From: Acidobacteria bacterium 13_2_20CM_57_17
GTDB taxonomy: Bacteria; Acidobacteriota; Terriglobia; Acidiferrales; UBA7541
Length of the DNA: 45,571 nt
Assembly (NCBI GenBank): GCA_001914785.1
Contig: MNDE01000146.1
Coordinates: 1-45,571, forward strand
Reading direction: 5' to 3'
The position numbers and the translations under genes were made by a program. The notes beneath the pieces were generated by a model. The model was not told the origin of the DNA. It did no database searches and saw only the letters and a program-made list of their open reading frames with translations. The number at the start of each line of letters is the position of its first letter. Position 1 is the first letter of the stretch. Below, one piece after another: positions 7,929-16,765 of this stretch.

Positions 7929-9143
7929 TTAGGTGCGATAACTAGCGTTGATCCGAACGTACTCCGCGGTGAAGTCGCAGGTCCAGTAGCGCGCCCGGGC
8001 TTTGCCGGCGTGCAGATCCACGACCAGCGGAACGTGCTCGGTGAGAAGTTTGTTGCTGGCGGCGCGCTCGTTGAAATCGAGCGGCTGGCCGCGCCGCAAC
8101 ACGGAAATGCCGGCCATCTTGATGTCTACCAGCGCGGTGTCAAACTTTACTCCGGAGCGCCCCGCAGCCGCGAAAATGCGCCCCCAATTCGGGTCGCCGC
8201 CGGCGAAAGCGGTTTTCACCAGCGGAGAGGTCGCAATGGTCTCCGCGATGCGCTTCGCCGCCGCTTCCGTTTTTGCGCCGCGCACTTCAATTTCGATGAC
8301 GCGCTGCGCGCCTTCGCCGTCGGCTACGATTTGCAGTGCGAGTGAGCGGCAAACTTCTTCGAGCGCGGCAGTGAACGCGCGATATGCCGACGTCCCCGCC
8401 TTGATGGAGGGCGCTCCTGCTTCGCCATTCGCAAGCACCAGCAGCGTGTCGTTGGTCGAAGTGTCGCCATCCACGCTGATGGCGTTGAATGTTCGTCCCG
8501 TGACGTCACGCAGCGTTTTTTGCAGCAGCGAAGGAGCGATCGCGGCATCCGTCGCGACAAACGCCAGCATCGTCGCCATGTTCGGATGGATCATTCCGGC
8601 GCCCTTGGCGCAGCCCACGAAATGAATCCGCTTTCCGGCCATTTTGAACGAAGCCGCCGCGGTTTTCTGGCGCGTATCCGTGGTGCAAATGGCAAGCGAG
8701 GTTTCTGCGAAGGAGCGCGCCGACGGCCGACGGAAACGCGCGACGACTGGCAGCGCACGCAGAATTTTCTCCAGCGGCAGAGGAACTCCGATCACGCCAG
8801 TGGAGCAGACAAACAATTCCTGCGTCGCGCAGCCGAGCCGTTTTGCGGCTTCGGCAACCGTGCGCAGGGCAGCGGCGTGGCCTGCTTCTCCGGTAGCGCA
8901 ATTGGCGTTCCCGGCGTTCACCACCACGCCGCGCATGCGCCCTTTCGAAGCGCGCAAATGCTCCTTTGAAATGAGCACGGGTGCGGCAACAACAAGATTT
9001 TGCGTGAAGACCGCGGCGGCCGAGGCAGGTACATCGCTCGAAAGAATGGCGAGGTCGAGCGCGCCGGTTTTCTTCAGGCCGCAGGCGGTCGCGGCGAAGC
9101 GAAATCCGAGCGGGAGGGCGGCTTCGGAGAGGGCGTGCTTCAT
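7929..9143 (-). CDS. argJ: Bifunctional ornithine/glutamate N-acetyltransferase ArgJ
   Basis: ArgJ moves the acetyl group from N-acetylornithine to glutamate, closing the cyclic arginine pathway; many homologues also use acetyl-CoA. It is made as a precursor that cleaves itself before a catalytic threonine. That site is visible as NMATMLAF within MIHPNMATMLAFVATD. Other family marks are VVNAGNANCATGEAG, CSTGVIGVPLP, GDTSTNDT and GDPNWGRIFAAAG. The 404-residue length is normal. I place the start at the ATG at 9143 (MKHALSEAALPLGF); the frame stays open to 9245 but those residues are not family-like. It is the last gene of the arginine operon, 102 bases after argH. No separate argA is in the window, consistent with the recycling pathway. 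Confidence 0.96.
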   Translation of the reverse strand: MKHALSEAALPLGFRFAATACGLKKTGALDLAILSSDVPASAAAVFTQNLVVAAPVLISKEHLRASKGRMRGVVVNAGNANCATGEAGHAAALRTVAEAAKRLGCATQELFVCSTGVIGVPLPLEKILRALPVVARFRRPSARSFAETSLAICTTDTRQKTAAASFKMAGKRIHFVGCAKGAGMIHPNMATMLAFVATDAAIAPSLLQKTLRDVTGRTFNAISVDGDTSTNDTLLVLANGEAGAPSIKAGTSAYRAFTAALEEVCRSLALQIVADGEGAQRVIEIEVRGAKTEAAAKRIAETIATSPLVKTAFAGGDPNWGRIFAAAGRSGVKFDTALVDIKMAGISVLRRGQPLDFNERAASNKLLTEHVPLVVDLHAGKARARYWTCDFTAEYVRINASYRT

Positions 9144-9245
9144 CAACGGGATATCCGTGTGACTAGCGCGTCTCTGCCGGAAGGGACCTCCGATCCTCCG
9201 CAACCGCGGCGAGGGATAATTGTTGTTTTGCTGCCTGGCTTGCAT

Positions 9246-10673
9246 TCATGGTTTGGCTCCTGTTTTGATGGCTTTCTTGTTGAGACGTCTTTCCAAATTT
9301 GCGATAGCGTCAGCGACGCTTTCCGGCGCGGTACCGCCGGGGACTTTTTTCGAGGAAAGCGCTGCATTAAGGCTGAGGCCTTTCGAAAAATCGGCTTCAA
9401 AGGCAGGCGAGAGTCTTTTCAAGGATTCGAGCGGGAGCGCCGTCCACGAAATATTTTGCTTCTCAGCTTCGCGCAGCACTTTGCCGACAATGTCGTGCGC
9501 CTGGCGGAAGGGAACGCCTTTGCGGACCAGATAATCCGCTGCTTCCGTGGCGAGCAACGCGGGATTCGATGCGGCAGATTTCAATCGCTCGGTATTGAAT
9601 TTCGTTGCCGCGACAGCGCCGGCCGCAACCGCGAGCATGTCCACGACCTGATCGTGCGCGGCAAAGAGCGCCTCTTTGTCTTCTTGAAGATCGCGCTGAT
9701 AACTCGTCGGCAAGCCCTTCAGCGTCGTGACCAGGCTGACCAGTGCCCCGGTGATGCGCCCGGTCTTGCCGCGGATGAGCTCCCAGGCGTCAGGATTCTT
9801 TTTTTGCGGCATGAGGCTGCTGCCGGTGGAAAATTCGTCGGGAAGAATCACGTAAGAAAATTCCTGCGACGCAAAGATGACGAAATCTTCCGCGAGCCGC
9901 GAAAGATGCGTGGCGATACCGGTAAGAGCAAAGATATAGTCCAGGGCAAAATCGCGGTCGCTGACCGCATCGAGACTGTTTGCCGTAATACGGGAAAAAC
10001 CAAGTTCGCGGGCAATTGCGTTGCGGTCAATCGCGAATGAATTTCCCGCCAGCGCGCCTGAGCCCATCGGACAAACGTCGGCGCTTTCTGCTGCATGTTG
10101 CAAACGCGTAATATCGCGGCTGAAAGTTTCGGCGTGCGCGAGGAGAAAATGCGAAAGCAAAATCGGCTGCGCATGCTGCATGTGCGTCATGCCCGCCATC
10201 GGAACGCTGAAGTTGGCTTTCGCTTGAAGCAAAAAAGAATTCAGCAAGGCCTCGATGCCATGCTGAACTTCGCTGACCGCATCGATGACGAACAAACGGA
10301 AATCGGTGGAGACCAATTCGTTGCGGCTGCGCCCGGTGTGCAATTTCCAGCCAAGCGGGCCGAGCTCCTCGACCAGAGCTTTTTCGACGAAATGGTGGAC
10401 ATCCTCGGCGGTCGCGCCGAACGATTCGAGCCACGCAGAATCCGTTTTCGCGCGCTCAGAAATTTTGTCGAGGGAGGCGAGCGTTTGTTTCACTTCCGCC
10501 GAGGTGAAAATGCCCACGGGCTCCAAAGCTTTGGCCCAGGCACGGTCAACCGCAATCTCGTACGGCAGGAGGCGACGGTCGAACGCAAAGGAGCGCTGGA
10601 ACGCGTCGAACTGTTTATTCGGTTCGCGCTCAAAGGGTCCGCCCCACAGCCGGTCGTCTCTGCGTTCGGTCAT
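9246..10673 (-). CDS. argH: Argininosuccinate lyase
   Basis: The enzyme splits argininosuccinate into arginine and fumarate, the last step of arginine synthesis. The fumarase/aspartase superfamily signature GSSLMPQKKNPDAWELIRG is intact, including the catalytic-loop serine and the KKN lysine. The N-terminal substrate loop (LWGGPFEREPN) is present, as are the TGRSRNE and THMQHAQP segments (the latter with the catalytic histidine). Length is 475 residues, typical. I chose the ATG at 10673 because GAGGAG lies six to seven bases upstream and the product then begins as other ArgH proteins do; the frame stays open to 10727. Sits between argG and argJ in the operon. The spacer to argG holds two inverted copies of a short hairpin repeat. 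Confidence 0.97.
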   Translation of the reverse strand: MTERRDDRLWGGPFEREPNKQFDAFQRSFAFDRRLLPYEIAVDRAWAKALEPVGIFTSAEVKQTLASLDKISERAKTDSAWLESFGATAEDVHHFVEKALVEELGPLGWKLHTGRSRNELVSTDFRLFVIDAVSEVQHGIEALLNSFLLQAKANFSVPMAGMTHMQHAQPILLSHFLLAHAETFSRDITRLQHAAESADVCPMGSGALAGNSFAIDRNAIARELGFSRITANSLDAVSDRDFALDYIFALTGIATHLSRLAEDFVIFASQEFSYVILPDEFSTGSSLMPQKKNPDAWELIRGKTGRITGALVSLVTTLKGLPTSYQRDLQEDKEALFAAHDQVVDMLAVAAGAVAATKFNTERLKSAASNPALLATEAADYLVRKGVPFRQAHDIVGKVLREAEKQNISWTALPLESLKRLSPAFEADFSKGLSLNAALSSKKVPGGTAPESVADAIANLERRLNKKAIKTGAKP

Positions 10674-10685
10674 TTTGCACTCCTC

Positions 10686-10756
10686 GGACAGGCATTCTTG
10701 CCTTTTCCGGTTTTCGTCGCTCGTCAAATACCGCGGACAGACAAGAATGTCTCTCC
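10686..10756. repeat. Two inverted copies of a short hairpin repeat
   Basis: The argG-argH spacer contains AGGCATTCTTGCCT (10690-10703) and, in the opposite orientation, AGACATTCTTGTCT (10739-10752 read on the minus strand). Each is a 5-bp stem with a 4-base loop. Copies differ by a compensated pair (G-C to A-T), so pairing is kept. The flanks GGAC and CC are also shared. The arrangement resembles a REP/BIME doublet. Confidence 0.55.
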
Positions 10757-11976
10757 TACTTATTTCCTTCCGCCTTTGCTTTTGGGCGAACAGTTACAGG
10801 CAGCGCAAACAAATTGATGAAACCTTCAGCGTCCTTGGGGTTGTACCGGCCCATGGTGAAGCTGGCCAGGTCAGCGCGGTAAAGCGAGAACGGAGAAACA
10901 CGCTTGGTGACGTTGAGCGTGCCTTTCCACAGTTTCAGGCCGACAGCGCCGGTGACGCGCTGCTGCGCAACACTGAAAAATCCATCGAGCGCTTCGCGGA
11001 GCGGCGCAAACCACAACCCGTAGTAAACAAGTTCCGCATAGCGCAGCGAGAGCGCCTGCTGGAAATGCGCGGTTTCCCGGTCCACGGTGAGGCGCTCGAG
11101 CTCCTGATGCGCTTTGACGAGCAGCGTTCCGCCGGGAGTTTCGTACGCGCCGCGCGATTTCATCCCGACGAGGCGATTTTCGACAAGGTCGGTGCGGCCG
11201 ATGCCGTGCTTCGCGGCGATTTCGTTGAGCGTGTTGAGCAGATCGACTGGGCCGAGCTTCGAACCGTTCACCGAAACAGGCGTGCCTGCCTCGAATCCGA
11301 TTTCGACTTCTTCGGCCTTGTCCGGTGCTTTTTCCGGGGAAACGACCCACTGCCACATCGCTTCGTTGGGCGCGTTCGCAGGATCTTCGAGTTCGCCGCC
11401 TTCGTGGCTGAGATGCCAAATGTTTCGGTCTCGGCTGTAAATGTTTTTCTTGCTTTGTTCGACAGGAACGTTGTGCTTTTGCGCGTAGGCAATGGCGTCT
11501 TCGCGGGAATCGATGTCCCACTCGCGCCAAGGCGCGATGATTTGCACATTCGGCGCGATGGCCTTGTAGGCCAGTTCGAAACGCACCTGGTCGTTGCCTT
11601 TTCCAGTGCAGCCGTGGGAAAGGCCGTCGGCGCCAAGCTTCAGCGCGATTTCCGCCTGGCGCTTGGCGATGACGGGGCGCGCCATGGAAGTGCCGAGCAA
11701 GTATGTATGCTCGTAAATTGCGCCGGCGCGAAGCGTCGGCCAAATGTAATCGCGCACAAATTCTTCGCGCAGATCTTCGACGTGCGCGGAAGAAGCGCCC
11801 GTAGCAAGCGCTTTCTTGCGCGCAGCTTCGAGGTCTTCCTGCTGGCCGACGTCGCCGATCACGGCGATCACTTCGCAGCGGTAGTTTTCCTTGAGCCAGG
11901 GAATGATGATGGACGTATCCAGGCCGCCGGAATAGGCGAGTACAACTTTTTTCGGTTTAGGCAATTGTGCTTTCAC
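10756..11976 (-). CDS. argG: Argininosuccinate synthase
   Basis: The enzyme joins citrulline and aspartate with ATP to give argininosuccinate. The N-type ATP pyrophosphatase P-loop is visible as [15 protein letters not shown] near the N-terminus. Further family segments are [33 protein letters not shown] and the C-terminal [23 protein letters not shown] motifs. The length (406 residues) is normal. The start is GTG at 11976, with GAGG just upstream. It follows argF after a 102-base spacer that contains a 7-bp stem (12053-12074) and precedes argH by 82 bases. Cytoplasmic. No anomaly seen. Confidence 0.97.
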   Translation of the reverse strand: MKAQLPKPKKVVLAYSGGLDTSIIIPWLKENYRCEVIAVIGDVGQQEDLEAARKKALATGASSAHVEDLREEFVRDYIWPTLRAGAIYEHTYLLGTSMARPVIAKRQAEIALKLGADGLSHGCTGKGNDQVRFELAYKAIAPNVQIIAPWREWDIDSREDAIAYAQKHNVPVEQSKKNIYSRDRNIWHLSHEGGELEDPANAPNEAMWQWVVSPEKAPDKAEEVEIGFEAGTPVSVNGSKLGPVDLLNTLNEIAAKHGIGRTDLVENRLVGMKSRGAYETPGGTLLVKAHQELERLTVDRETAHFQQALSLRYAELVYYGLWFAPLREALDGFFSVAQQRVTGAVGLKLWKGTLNVTKRVSPFSLYRADLASFTMGRYNPKDAEGFINLFALPVTVRPKAKAEGNK

Positions 11977-12052
11977 GATTCCTCACTCGCATCTTGGTAT
12001 TGCTGAAATGGGGCGCCCACCGCGGCGTGCACGCTTACAAAGAAAACTTCTC

Positions 12053-12074
12053 GCGATGTAATAGAGAACATCGC
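12053..12074. other. Stem-loop in the argF-argG spacer
   Basis: GCGATGT (12053-12059) pairs perfectly with ACATCGC (12068-12074) around an 8-base loop, immediately downstream of the argF stop. There is no T-run after it on either strand, so it is more likely an mRNA-stabilising or attenuating intercistronic stem than a terminator. Confidence 0.4.
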
Positions 12075-12078
12075 TGGA

Positions 12079-13029
12079 CTAGAACAGCGTGTGCAGGATT
12101 GCTTTTTGCACATACATGCGGTTTTCGGATTGATCGAGGACCACCGACTGCGGGCCGTCGAGGACTTCCGGAGTGACTTCCAGGCCGCGGTGCGCCGGAA
12201 GACAGTGCATGAAGACGGCGTCGGGCGCGGCGAGCGACATCAGCTCGGCGTTGACCTGGTACGGCTGAAATATCGTGTTTCGCACTTGCCCTTCGGCTTC
12301 AAATCCCATACTGGTCCAGGAATCCGTGTAAACGCCCATCGCGCCGCTGACGGCTTCGCGCGGGTCGGTCATCAATTCGATTTTGGCTTTTGTTTCGCGG
12401 CCAACGCGCTTGCCGTCGGCGACGACTTCGGGCAACGGCGCATATTCCGCGGGCGTGGCGATGCGCAAATGAACGCCAAGACGGGCGGCAAGATAGATCA
12501 GCGAGTGGCAAACGTTGTTGCCGTCGCCGACGTAGGTGAGCTTGAACCCGCGCAATGCGCCGAATTTTTCTTCGAGCGTGAAGAAGTCCGCCAGCGCTTG
12601 GCAGGGGTGGAATTTGTCCGAGAGCGCGTTGATCACAGGGATGTCCGCGTTCGCGGCCATTTCCTCGAGGACCCGCTGGTGGTAAACACGAGCGACGATG
12701 CCCTGCACCCAGCGATCGAGGTTGCGCGCGACATCGGCGATGGATTCGCGGGCGCCTAGAGAAGCAGAGGCCTGCGTGTGATCAAGAAAAACGACGGAGC
12801 CGCCCATGCTTTGGATGCCGACGTCGAAGGTGACGCGCGTGCGCAACGAAGGCTTTTCAAAAATCAGGGCGATAAATTTGCCCTGCAAGGTGGACGCGTA
12901 ACGGATGGGGCGCGCCTTGATGTCCGCCGAGAGCTGGAGCAATTCGCGCGTGTGCGCGGGGCTCCACTCCGCTCCGGTGAGCAGATCATTCGATAAGGAA
13001 ATAGGGGCAACGAGAGTCGATGTAGTCAT
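12079..13029 (-). CDS. argF: Ornithine carbamoyltransferase
   Basis: ArgF makes citrulline from ornithine and carbamoyl phosphate. The carbamoyl-phosphate loop reads FEKPSLRTRVTF, a Leu variant of the usual STRTR. HPCQALADF, the ornithine-contacting SMG (TDSWTSMGFE) and the catalytic HCLPAHRG are all present, which separates it from aspartate carbamoyltransferase. Length is 316 residues. I chose the ATG at 13029: AAGGTG lies upstream, and the start sits four bases after the argD stop, as expected for a coupled pair. The frame stays open to 13131 but that would overlap argD extensively. Part of the minus-strand arginine operon. Confidence 0.96.
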   Translation of the reverse strand: MTTSTLVAPISLSNDLLTGAEWSPAHTRELLQLSADIKARPIRYASTLQGKFIALIFEKPSLRTRVTFDVGIQSMGGSVVFLDHTQASASLGARESIADVARNLDRWVQGIVARVYHQRVLEEMAANADIPVINALSDKFHPCQALADFFTLEEKFGALRGFKLTYVGDGNNVCHSLIYLAARLGVHLRIATPAEYAPLPEVVADGKRVGRETKAKIELMTDPREAVSGAMGVYTDSWTSMGFEAEGQVRNTIFQPYQVNAELMSLAAPDAVFMHCLPAHRGLEVTPEVLDGPQSVVLDQSENRMYVQKAILHTLF

Positions 13030-13033
13030 TTTT

Positions 13034-14386
13034 TCACCTTGCCGACGCATGGGCAACCCGCCCAGAATCAGCGGGCTTCGCGGAATCCGAAGCGGAAGCT
13101 TGCTGCGGAGCTTTTGCAAGAACAAGTTCAAAGAGTTTCAGGAATTCGCGCACCTGCATGCGAGTGATGATAAACGCCGGCAGCAGACGCAACGTAAAAT
13201 CGTGGGTACAGTTGATGAGCAAGCCGCGCTGCATGGCTTCGCTGACGAAAGGCGTGCCTTCAACAGAGAGTTCGACGCCGATCATCAGGCCTTCACTGCG
13301 AATTTCGCGGATGAAGCCAAATTTTGCTGCAAGCTTTATAAGCCCGTCGCGCAACTCTGCGCCTCGCGCGCGGATATTTTCGAGGAGTTTTTCGTCCTCG
13401 ACGATCTTGAGAAACTCGAGGGCCACAGCGCAAGCCAGCGGGCCGCCCCCGAAAGTGGTGCCATGCATCCCGGGAGAGACGCGAGAGGCGACTGCTTCCG
13501 TGGTGAGAATCGCGCCGAGTGGAAGCCCGGCGGCAAGCGGCTTGGCAATTAAGACAATGTCCGGTCTCGAAGGAAATTTCTGATAGGCGAAATAGCGGCC
13601 GGTGCGGCCAAGCCCGCACTGAATCTCATCGGCGATCAGGAGAGCGCCGTGCTGCGTAGCCAGGGTGCGGGCACGACTCCAGAATTCTTCGCTGACAGGA
13701 TAGATTCCGCCTTCTCCCTGCACCGTTTCCAGAAGGATGGCGCAAACGGTATCGTCGAATTTCGCCTCGAGATCAGCGATGTCGTTGAAGCGGACGAATT
13801 CCGCGCCTGGAACGACAGGCGCAAAAGGCAACCGATACTTTTCCGTGGAGGTGACGCTGATAGCACCGAAAGTGCGTCCGTGAAAGGAATTCTCAAGGAC
13901 CAAGAAGCGGTGTTTTTTCGCGGTGGTCCCGGGAGGTTCATTGGACTGGCGTCCACAGAGGCGCGCCAGCTTCATTGCGCCATCGATGGCTTCCGTGCCG
14001 CTGTTGGAAAAAAAGACGCGATCCATGCCAGACCATCCGGCGAGTTTGCGCGCGAGCGGGCCTTGGTAAGTATTGTGATAAAGATTCGAGAGATGAATGG
14101 CCCGGGCGGCTTCGCGGCGGATGACTTTCACGATGCGCGGATGCGCATGGCCGAGAGCGTTGACAGCGATGCCGCCAAGAAAATCGAGATACTTTTTGCC
14201 GGTGGAATCGAAAACAAAGGAGCCGCGGCCGTGGGTCATGACCACGGGAGGGCGCTTGTAGGTGGGCAGAAGAAATTGTTCGGCATCCAGCAGACGCGAG
14301 TCCGGCTTGGTAGTTTTCGCCGGCCCCTGTTTGGGCTTGCTCACGGAACGGACCAGGGACTTCTTTTGGGACGAAGCGCGCATCAT
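13034..14386 (-). CDS. argD: Acetylornithine aminotransferase
   Basis: ArgD is a class III PLP aminotransferase that converts N-acetylglutamate semialdehyde to N-acetylornithine, using glutamate as the amino donor. The PLP-phosphate loop (SNSGTEAIDGAMKLAR), the aspartate-containing ADEIQCGLGRTG and the Schiff-base lysine in IAKPLAAGLPLGA are all present. The 450-residue length is longer than the usual ~400 because of an N-terminal basic extension of about 35 residues and a C-terminal Ala/Ser-rich tail. The ATG at 14386 overlaps the argB stop as ATGA, supporting that start; an adjacent ATG at 14383 is equally possible. Some ArgD enzymes also serve lysine synthesis, which cannot be judged here. 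Confidence 0.95.
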   Translation of the reverse strand: MMRASSQKKSLVRSVSKPKQGPAKTTKPDSRLLDAEQFLLPTYKRPPVVMTHGRGSFVFDSTGKKYLDFLGGIAVNALGHAHPRIVKVIRREAARAIHLSNLYHNTYQGPLARKLAGWSGMDRVFFSNSGTEAIDGAMKLARLCGRQSNEPPGTTAKKHRFLVLENSFHGRTFGAISVTSTEKYRLPFAPVVPGAEFVRFNDIADLEAKFDDTVCAILLETVQGEGGIYPVSEEFWSRARTLATQHGALLIADEIQCGLGRTGRYFAYQKFPSRPDIVLIAKPLAAGLPLGAILTTEAVASRVSPGMHGTTFGGGPLACAVALEFLKIVEDEKLLENIRARGAELRDGLIKLAAKFGFIREIRSEGLMIGVELSVEGTPFVSEAMQRGLLINCTHDFTLRLLPAFIITRMQVREFLKLFELVLAKAPQQASASDSAKPADSGRVAHASAR

Positions 14387-15234
14387 GCCGCCGAAAGAGC
14401 CGCTTGCGCAGCGGATAAGGGTTCGCGAAGGACGCGTGTTCCGGGAATCAAGGGGGCCCCGTCGTGAGCGGAAGTTTCCGCTCCTTGAGAAGCCAGCAAC
14501 AAGGCATCGGACGACATGCCACCAACAATGCGAACTTCGCGGACGCCGCCCTCGATGGCACGCTTGGCGGCTTCCAGCTTAAGAACCATGCCCCCGGAGA
14601 CGACACGGCTTTGGACCAGTCGTTCGATTTCCCCGCAGCTGACGGCGGAGAGAACTCTTTCCCCATCGAGGACGCCAGCAACATCGGTGAGATAGATCAA
14701 CTGATCGGCGCTGAGATATTCCGCGCAGGCCGCGGCCATGTGGTCCGCGTTGATGTTGTACAACTCGTTGTCTGAACCTAGGCCGAGGCACGGCGCAACC
14801 GGCAGAAGTCCTTCGCGCCAAAGAGACTCGATAAATTGCGTGTTCAATCCGGTGAGGTAGCCCACGAATCCCAGGCCGCCTTCGACCTCGTTGTGGACCA
14901 TGGGCTCGGCGAGGAAACACCGAGCGTCCGCTGCAGAGATGCCGATGGCAGGCTGTCCTTCCGCCGAGATCGCTGCGGCCAACTTCTTATTCAGCAAACC
15001 GGCGAAAACCATAACGGCCACGTCGCGCGCTTCGCGGTCCGTGACGCGCAAGCCGGCGACGAACTTGCTTTCGATGGCCATGCGCTTGAGCGTGGCGGTA
15101 AAAAGCCGCCCGCCGCCATGCACGACGAGAATTTCGTGGCCCTGCTGCGCCAGCGCCGCGACCTGGCGCGCAAGAGAGCGCACCGTGGCGTCGTCTTCAA
15201 GCAATGCTCCTGCGAACTTGATTACGATTCTCAT
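14383..15234 (-). CDS. argB: Acetylglutamate kinase
   Basis: ArgB phosphorylates N-acetylglutamate. This is an amino-acid-kinase fold: KFAGALLEDD at the N-terminus (usually K-x-GG), the VVHGGG glycine loop, GLRVTDREARDV, NINADHMAAACAEYL and LIYLTDVAGVLDGERV. The C-terminal GGMVLKLEAAKRAIEGGV is the expected kinase segment. Length is 283 residues. The ATG at 15234 is chosen because it overlaps the argC stop as ATGA and gives the normal N-terminus. The N-terminal arginine-sensing helix seen in feedback-inhibited ArgB is not present, so end-product inhibition may be weak; this is an inference. Confidence 0.95.
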   Translation of the reverse strand: MRIVIKFAGALLEDDATVRSLARQVAALAQQGHEILVVHGGGRLFTATLKRMAIESKFVAGLRVTDREARDVAVMVFAGLLNKKLAAAISAEGQPAIGISAADARCFLAEPMVHNEVEGGLGFVGYLTGLNTQFIESLWREGLLPVAPCLGLGSDNELYNINADHMAAACAEYLSADQLIYLTDVAGVLDGERVLSAVSCGEIERLVQSRVVSGGMVLKLEAAKRAIEGGVREVRIVGGMSSDALLLASQGAETSAHDGAPLIPGTRVLREPLSAAQAALSAA

Positions 15235-16262
15235 TGAAGTGAGGTTTGCTCCTCTATTCCCAGCATGTGATTGAAATTCTGCACGGCCTGGCCGGCGGCG
15301 CCTTTTCCAAGATTGTCGAGGCAAGAGACGATGACCAGGCGGCGTCCAGATTTGTCCAAAGCGAATCCGATATCACAAAAATTGGTGTGCGCGACGTGCT
15401 GCAATTCGGGCAGCGTGCCGGCGGGCCAGATGCGCACCATCACGCGGCCAGCATAAGAACTCCGGTAGAGAGACTCGACGTCCGCGGCGGTTTGCGGTTC
15501 ACCGAGCGTGACGTAGATCGTGGAAAGAATGCCGCGCGCAAGCGGGAGCAGATGCGTGGAGAAAACGACCCGCGACTCGCTTAGACCGGTGTGTTCGAGA
15601 ATTTCCGGGGTGTGGCGGTGGGTGAAAAGGCCGTATGCTTTGAAATTTTCATCCACTTCCACAAAGTGGAGATCGCGGCGAGGATCTTTGCCTGCGCCGC
15701 TGGCGCCGGATTTGCAGTCGCAAACGACGCCGGAATCGGCCGCAAGCAGGCCCGCCTGCGTGAGCGGCCGCAGAGCTAGAATCACGCTGGTGGCGTAACA
15801 ACCGGGATTCGCAACCAAACGAGCTTGAGAAATTTCGCTCGAATAAAGCTCGGGAATACCATAGACAGCTTCCGTGAGCCACTTAGCGTGGGGCGTGGGC
15901 AACTTGTACCAGGAGGTGAAGGTTTCGGCATCGCGAAAGCGGAACGCTCCGCTCAAATCGACGACACGGAGGCCGGCCTGGAGCAAATCCGGCGCCAATT
16001 CCGCGGAAACCTCGTGAGGAGTCGCAAGAAACGCGGTGCCAGCGTTGCTTGAAGCGATGCCATCAACAGAAAGGGGCCGGAGCGGCGCTTCGCCCCAGGC
16101 GCGGAACTGAGGAAAGAGTTCGGCAAGACATTTCGCACCGTTCGGTTCGCGGACATAGAAAGCGGGCGGAGGAAGCTCGGGATGGCGCAAAAGTATCCGC
16201 GCCAGCTCGAGACCGGTGTAGCCGGTGACTCCCATAACGGCGACTTGGCGGGGATTTCTCAT
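15231..16262 (-). CDS. argC: N-acetyl-gamma-glutamyl-phosphate reductase
   Basis: ArgC reduces N-acetylglutamyl phosphate to the semialdehyde with NADPH. The dinucleotide-binding motif GVTGYTGLELARIL is at the N-terminus, the catalytic cysteine lies in VANPGCYATS, and the substrate histidine region is FTHRHTPEI. The C-terminal segment DNLGKGAAGQAVQN is characteristic of ArgC. Length is 343 residues, normal. The start at 16262 overlaps the argR stop by four bases (ATGA), and its own stop overlaps argB the same way, so argR, argC, argB and argD are translationally coupled. Confidence 0.97.
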   Translation of the reverse strand: MRNPRQVAVMGVTGYTGLELARILLRHPELPPPAFYVREPNGAKCLAELFPQFRAWGEAPLRPLSVDGIASSNAGTAFLATPHEVSAELAPDLLQAGLRVVDLSGAFRFRDAETFTSWYKLPTPHAKWLTEAVYGIPELYSSEISQARLVANPGCYATSVILALRPLTQAGLLAADSGVVCDCKSGASGAGKDPRRDLHFVEVDENFKAYGLFTHRHTPEILEHTGLSESRVVFSTHLLPLARGILSTIYVTLGEPQTAADVESLYRSSYAGRVMVRIWPAGTLPELQHVAHTNFCDIGFALDKSGRRLVIVSCLDNLGKGAAGQAVQNFNHMLGIEEQTSLQ

Positions 16263-16714
16263 TTCACGAGGGCTTCGATTTTTTTCTGGAGGGATTCGCG
16301 CGCTTTCTTGCTGGGCGTGATGATCAAGACGGTGTCGTCACCCGCGATGGTTCCGGCAATCTCCGTGAATTTCGCTCCATCCATGGCGGCAGCAAGGGGC
16401 TGCGCGCCGCTGGGAGGCGTTTTCAAAACGAGAAGATTTTCCGCGGGGCGGATATCGAGAAGAAATTCGCCGAGCGCGCGAGCAAGCGGAGGCAAAGGCG
16501 CAGTTTCTTCAGGCAAAACACTGGCGGTCTTGTAGCCTTCCTGGGTCTTAATCAGTCGTAGCTCCTGAAGGTCGCGCGAAAGAGTAGCCTGGGTCACCCG
16601 AAGTTTTTGAGCGGCAAGATTGCGGCGCAGCTCTTCCTGATTGGCAATCTGCCGATCGGAGATCAGCCGCAGTATCTGGCCGTGGCGAAATGTCTTCTGC
16701 GTGCTCATTTGCAT
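16259..16714 (-). CDS. argR: Arginine repressor ArgR
   Basis: ArgR is the hexameric arginine-dependent repressor. The N-terminal winged helix carries the signature VTQATLSRDLQELRLIK, and the C-terminal domain includes the arginine-binding, trimer-forming GTIAGDDTVLII. The length of 151 residues is typical. I chose the ATG at 16714: the frame stays open to 16765, but that extension would run through the -10 and -35 elements of the promoter. An ATG at 16708 is also possible. The gene heads the arginine operon and overlaps argC by ATGA, so the repressor is made together with the enzymes it controls. An ARG box covers its own promoter, implying autoregulation. Confidence 0.96.
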   Translation of the reverse strand: MQMSTQKTFRHGQILRLISDRQIANQEELRRNLAAQKLRVTQATLSRDLQELRLIKTQEGYKTASVLPEETAPLPPLARALGEFLLDIRPAENLLVLKTPPSGAQPLAAAMDGAKFTEIAGTIAGDDTVLIITPSKKARESLQKKIEALVK

Positions 16715-16727
16715 CGAGGCGTAGGCC

Positions 16728-16745
16728 TCTGTATTTTTATACAGG
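16728..16745. promoter_or_regulatory. ARG box (ArgR operator)
   Basis: TCTGTATTTTTATACAGG fits the ARG-box pattern TNTGNATWWWWATNCANA at all but the last position and is a near-perfect dyad (TGTAT/ATACA). It overlaps the -10 hexamer of the arginine operon promoter, ideal for repression. A degenerate half-site (TGCAT) lies about 20 bp upstream of it with respect to the operon. Confidence 0.82.
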
Positions 16746-16765
16746 CGATTGCATACTTCTGTCAA
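16736..16765 (-). promoter_or_regulatory. Arginine operon promoter
   Basis: On the minus strand a consensus -35, TTGACA (16760-16765), is followed after 18 bases by TATAAA (16736-16741). Transcription should start near 16729, giving a leader of about 15 bases that begins with GAGG, the likely ribosome site of argR. The ARG box overlaps the -10. Confidence 0.78.

Noticed and set aside
10285..12006. 573-codon open frame opposite argG and argH
   Set aside because: It runs antisense to two clear enzymes with catalytic motifs and has no family-like sequence; long shadow frames are common in G+C-rich DNA.
12079..13029. Aspartate carbamoyltransferase instead of ArgF
   Set aside because: The SMG and HCLPAHRG motifs and the arginine operon context identify ornithine carbamoyltransferase.
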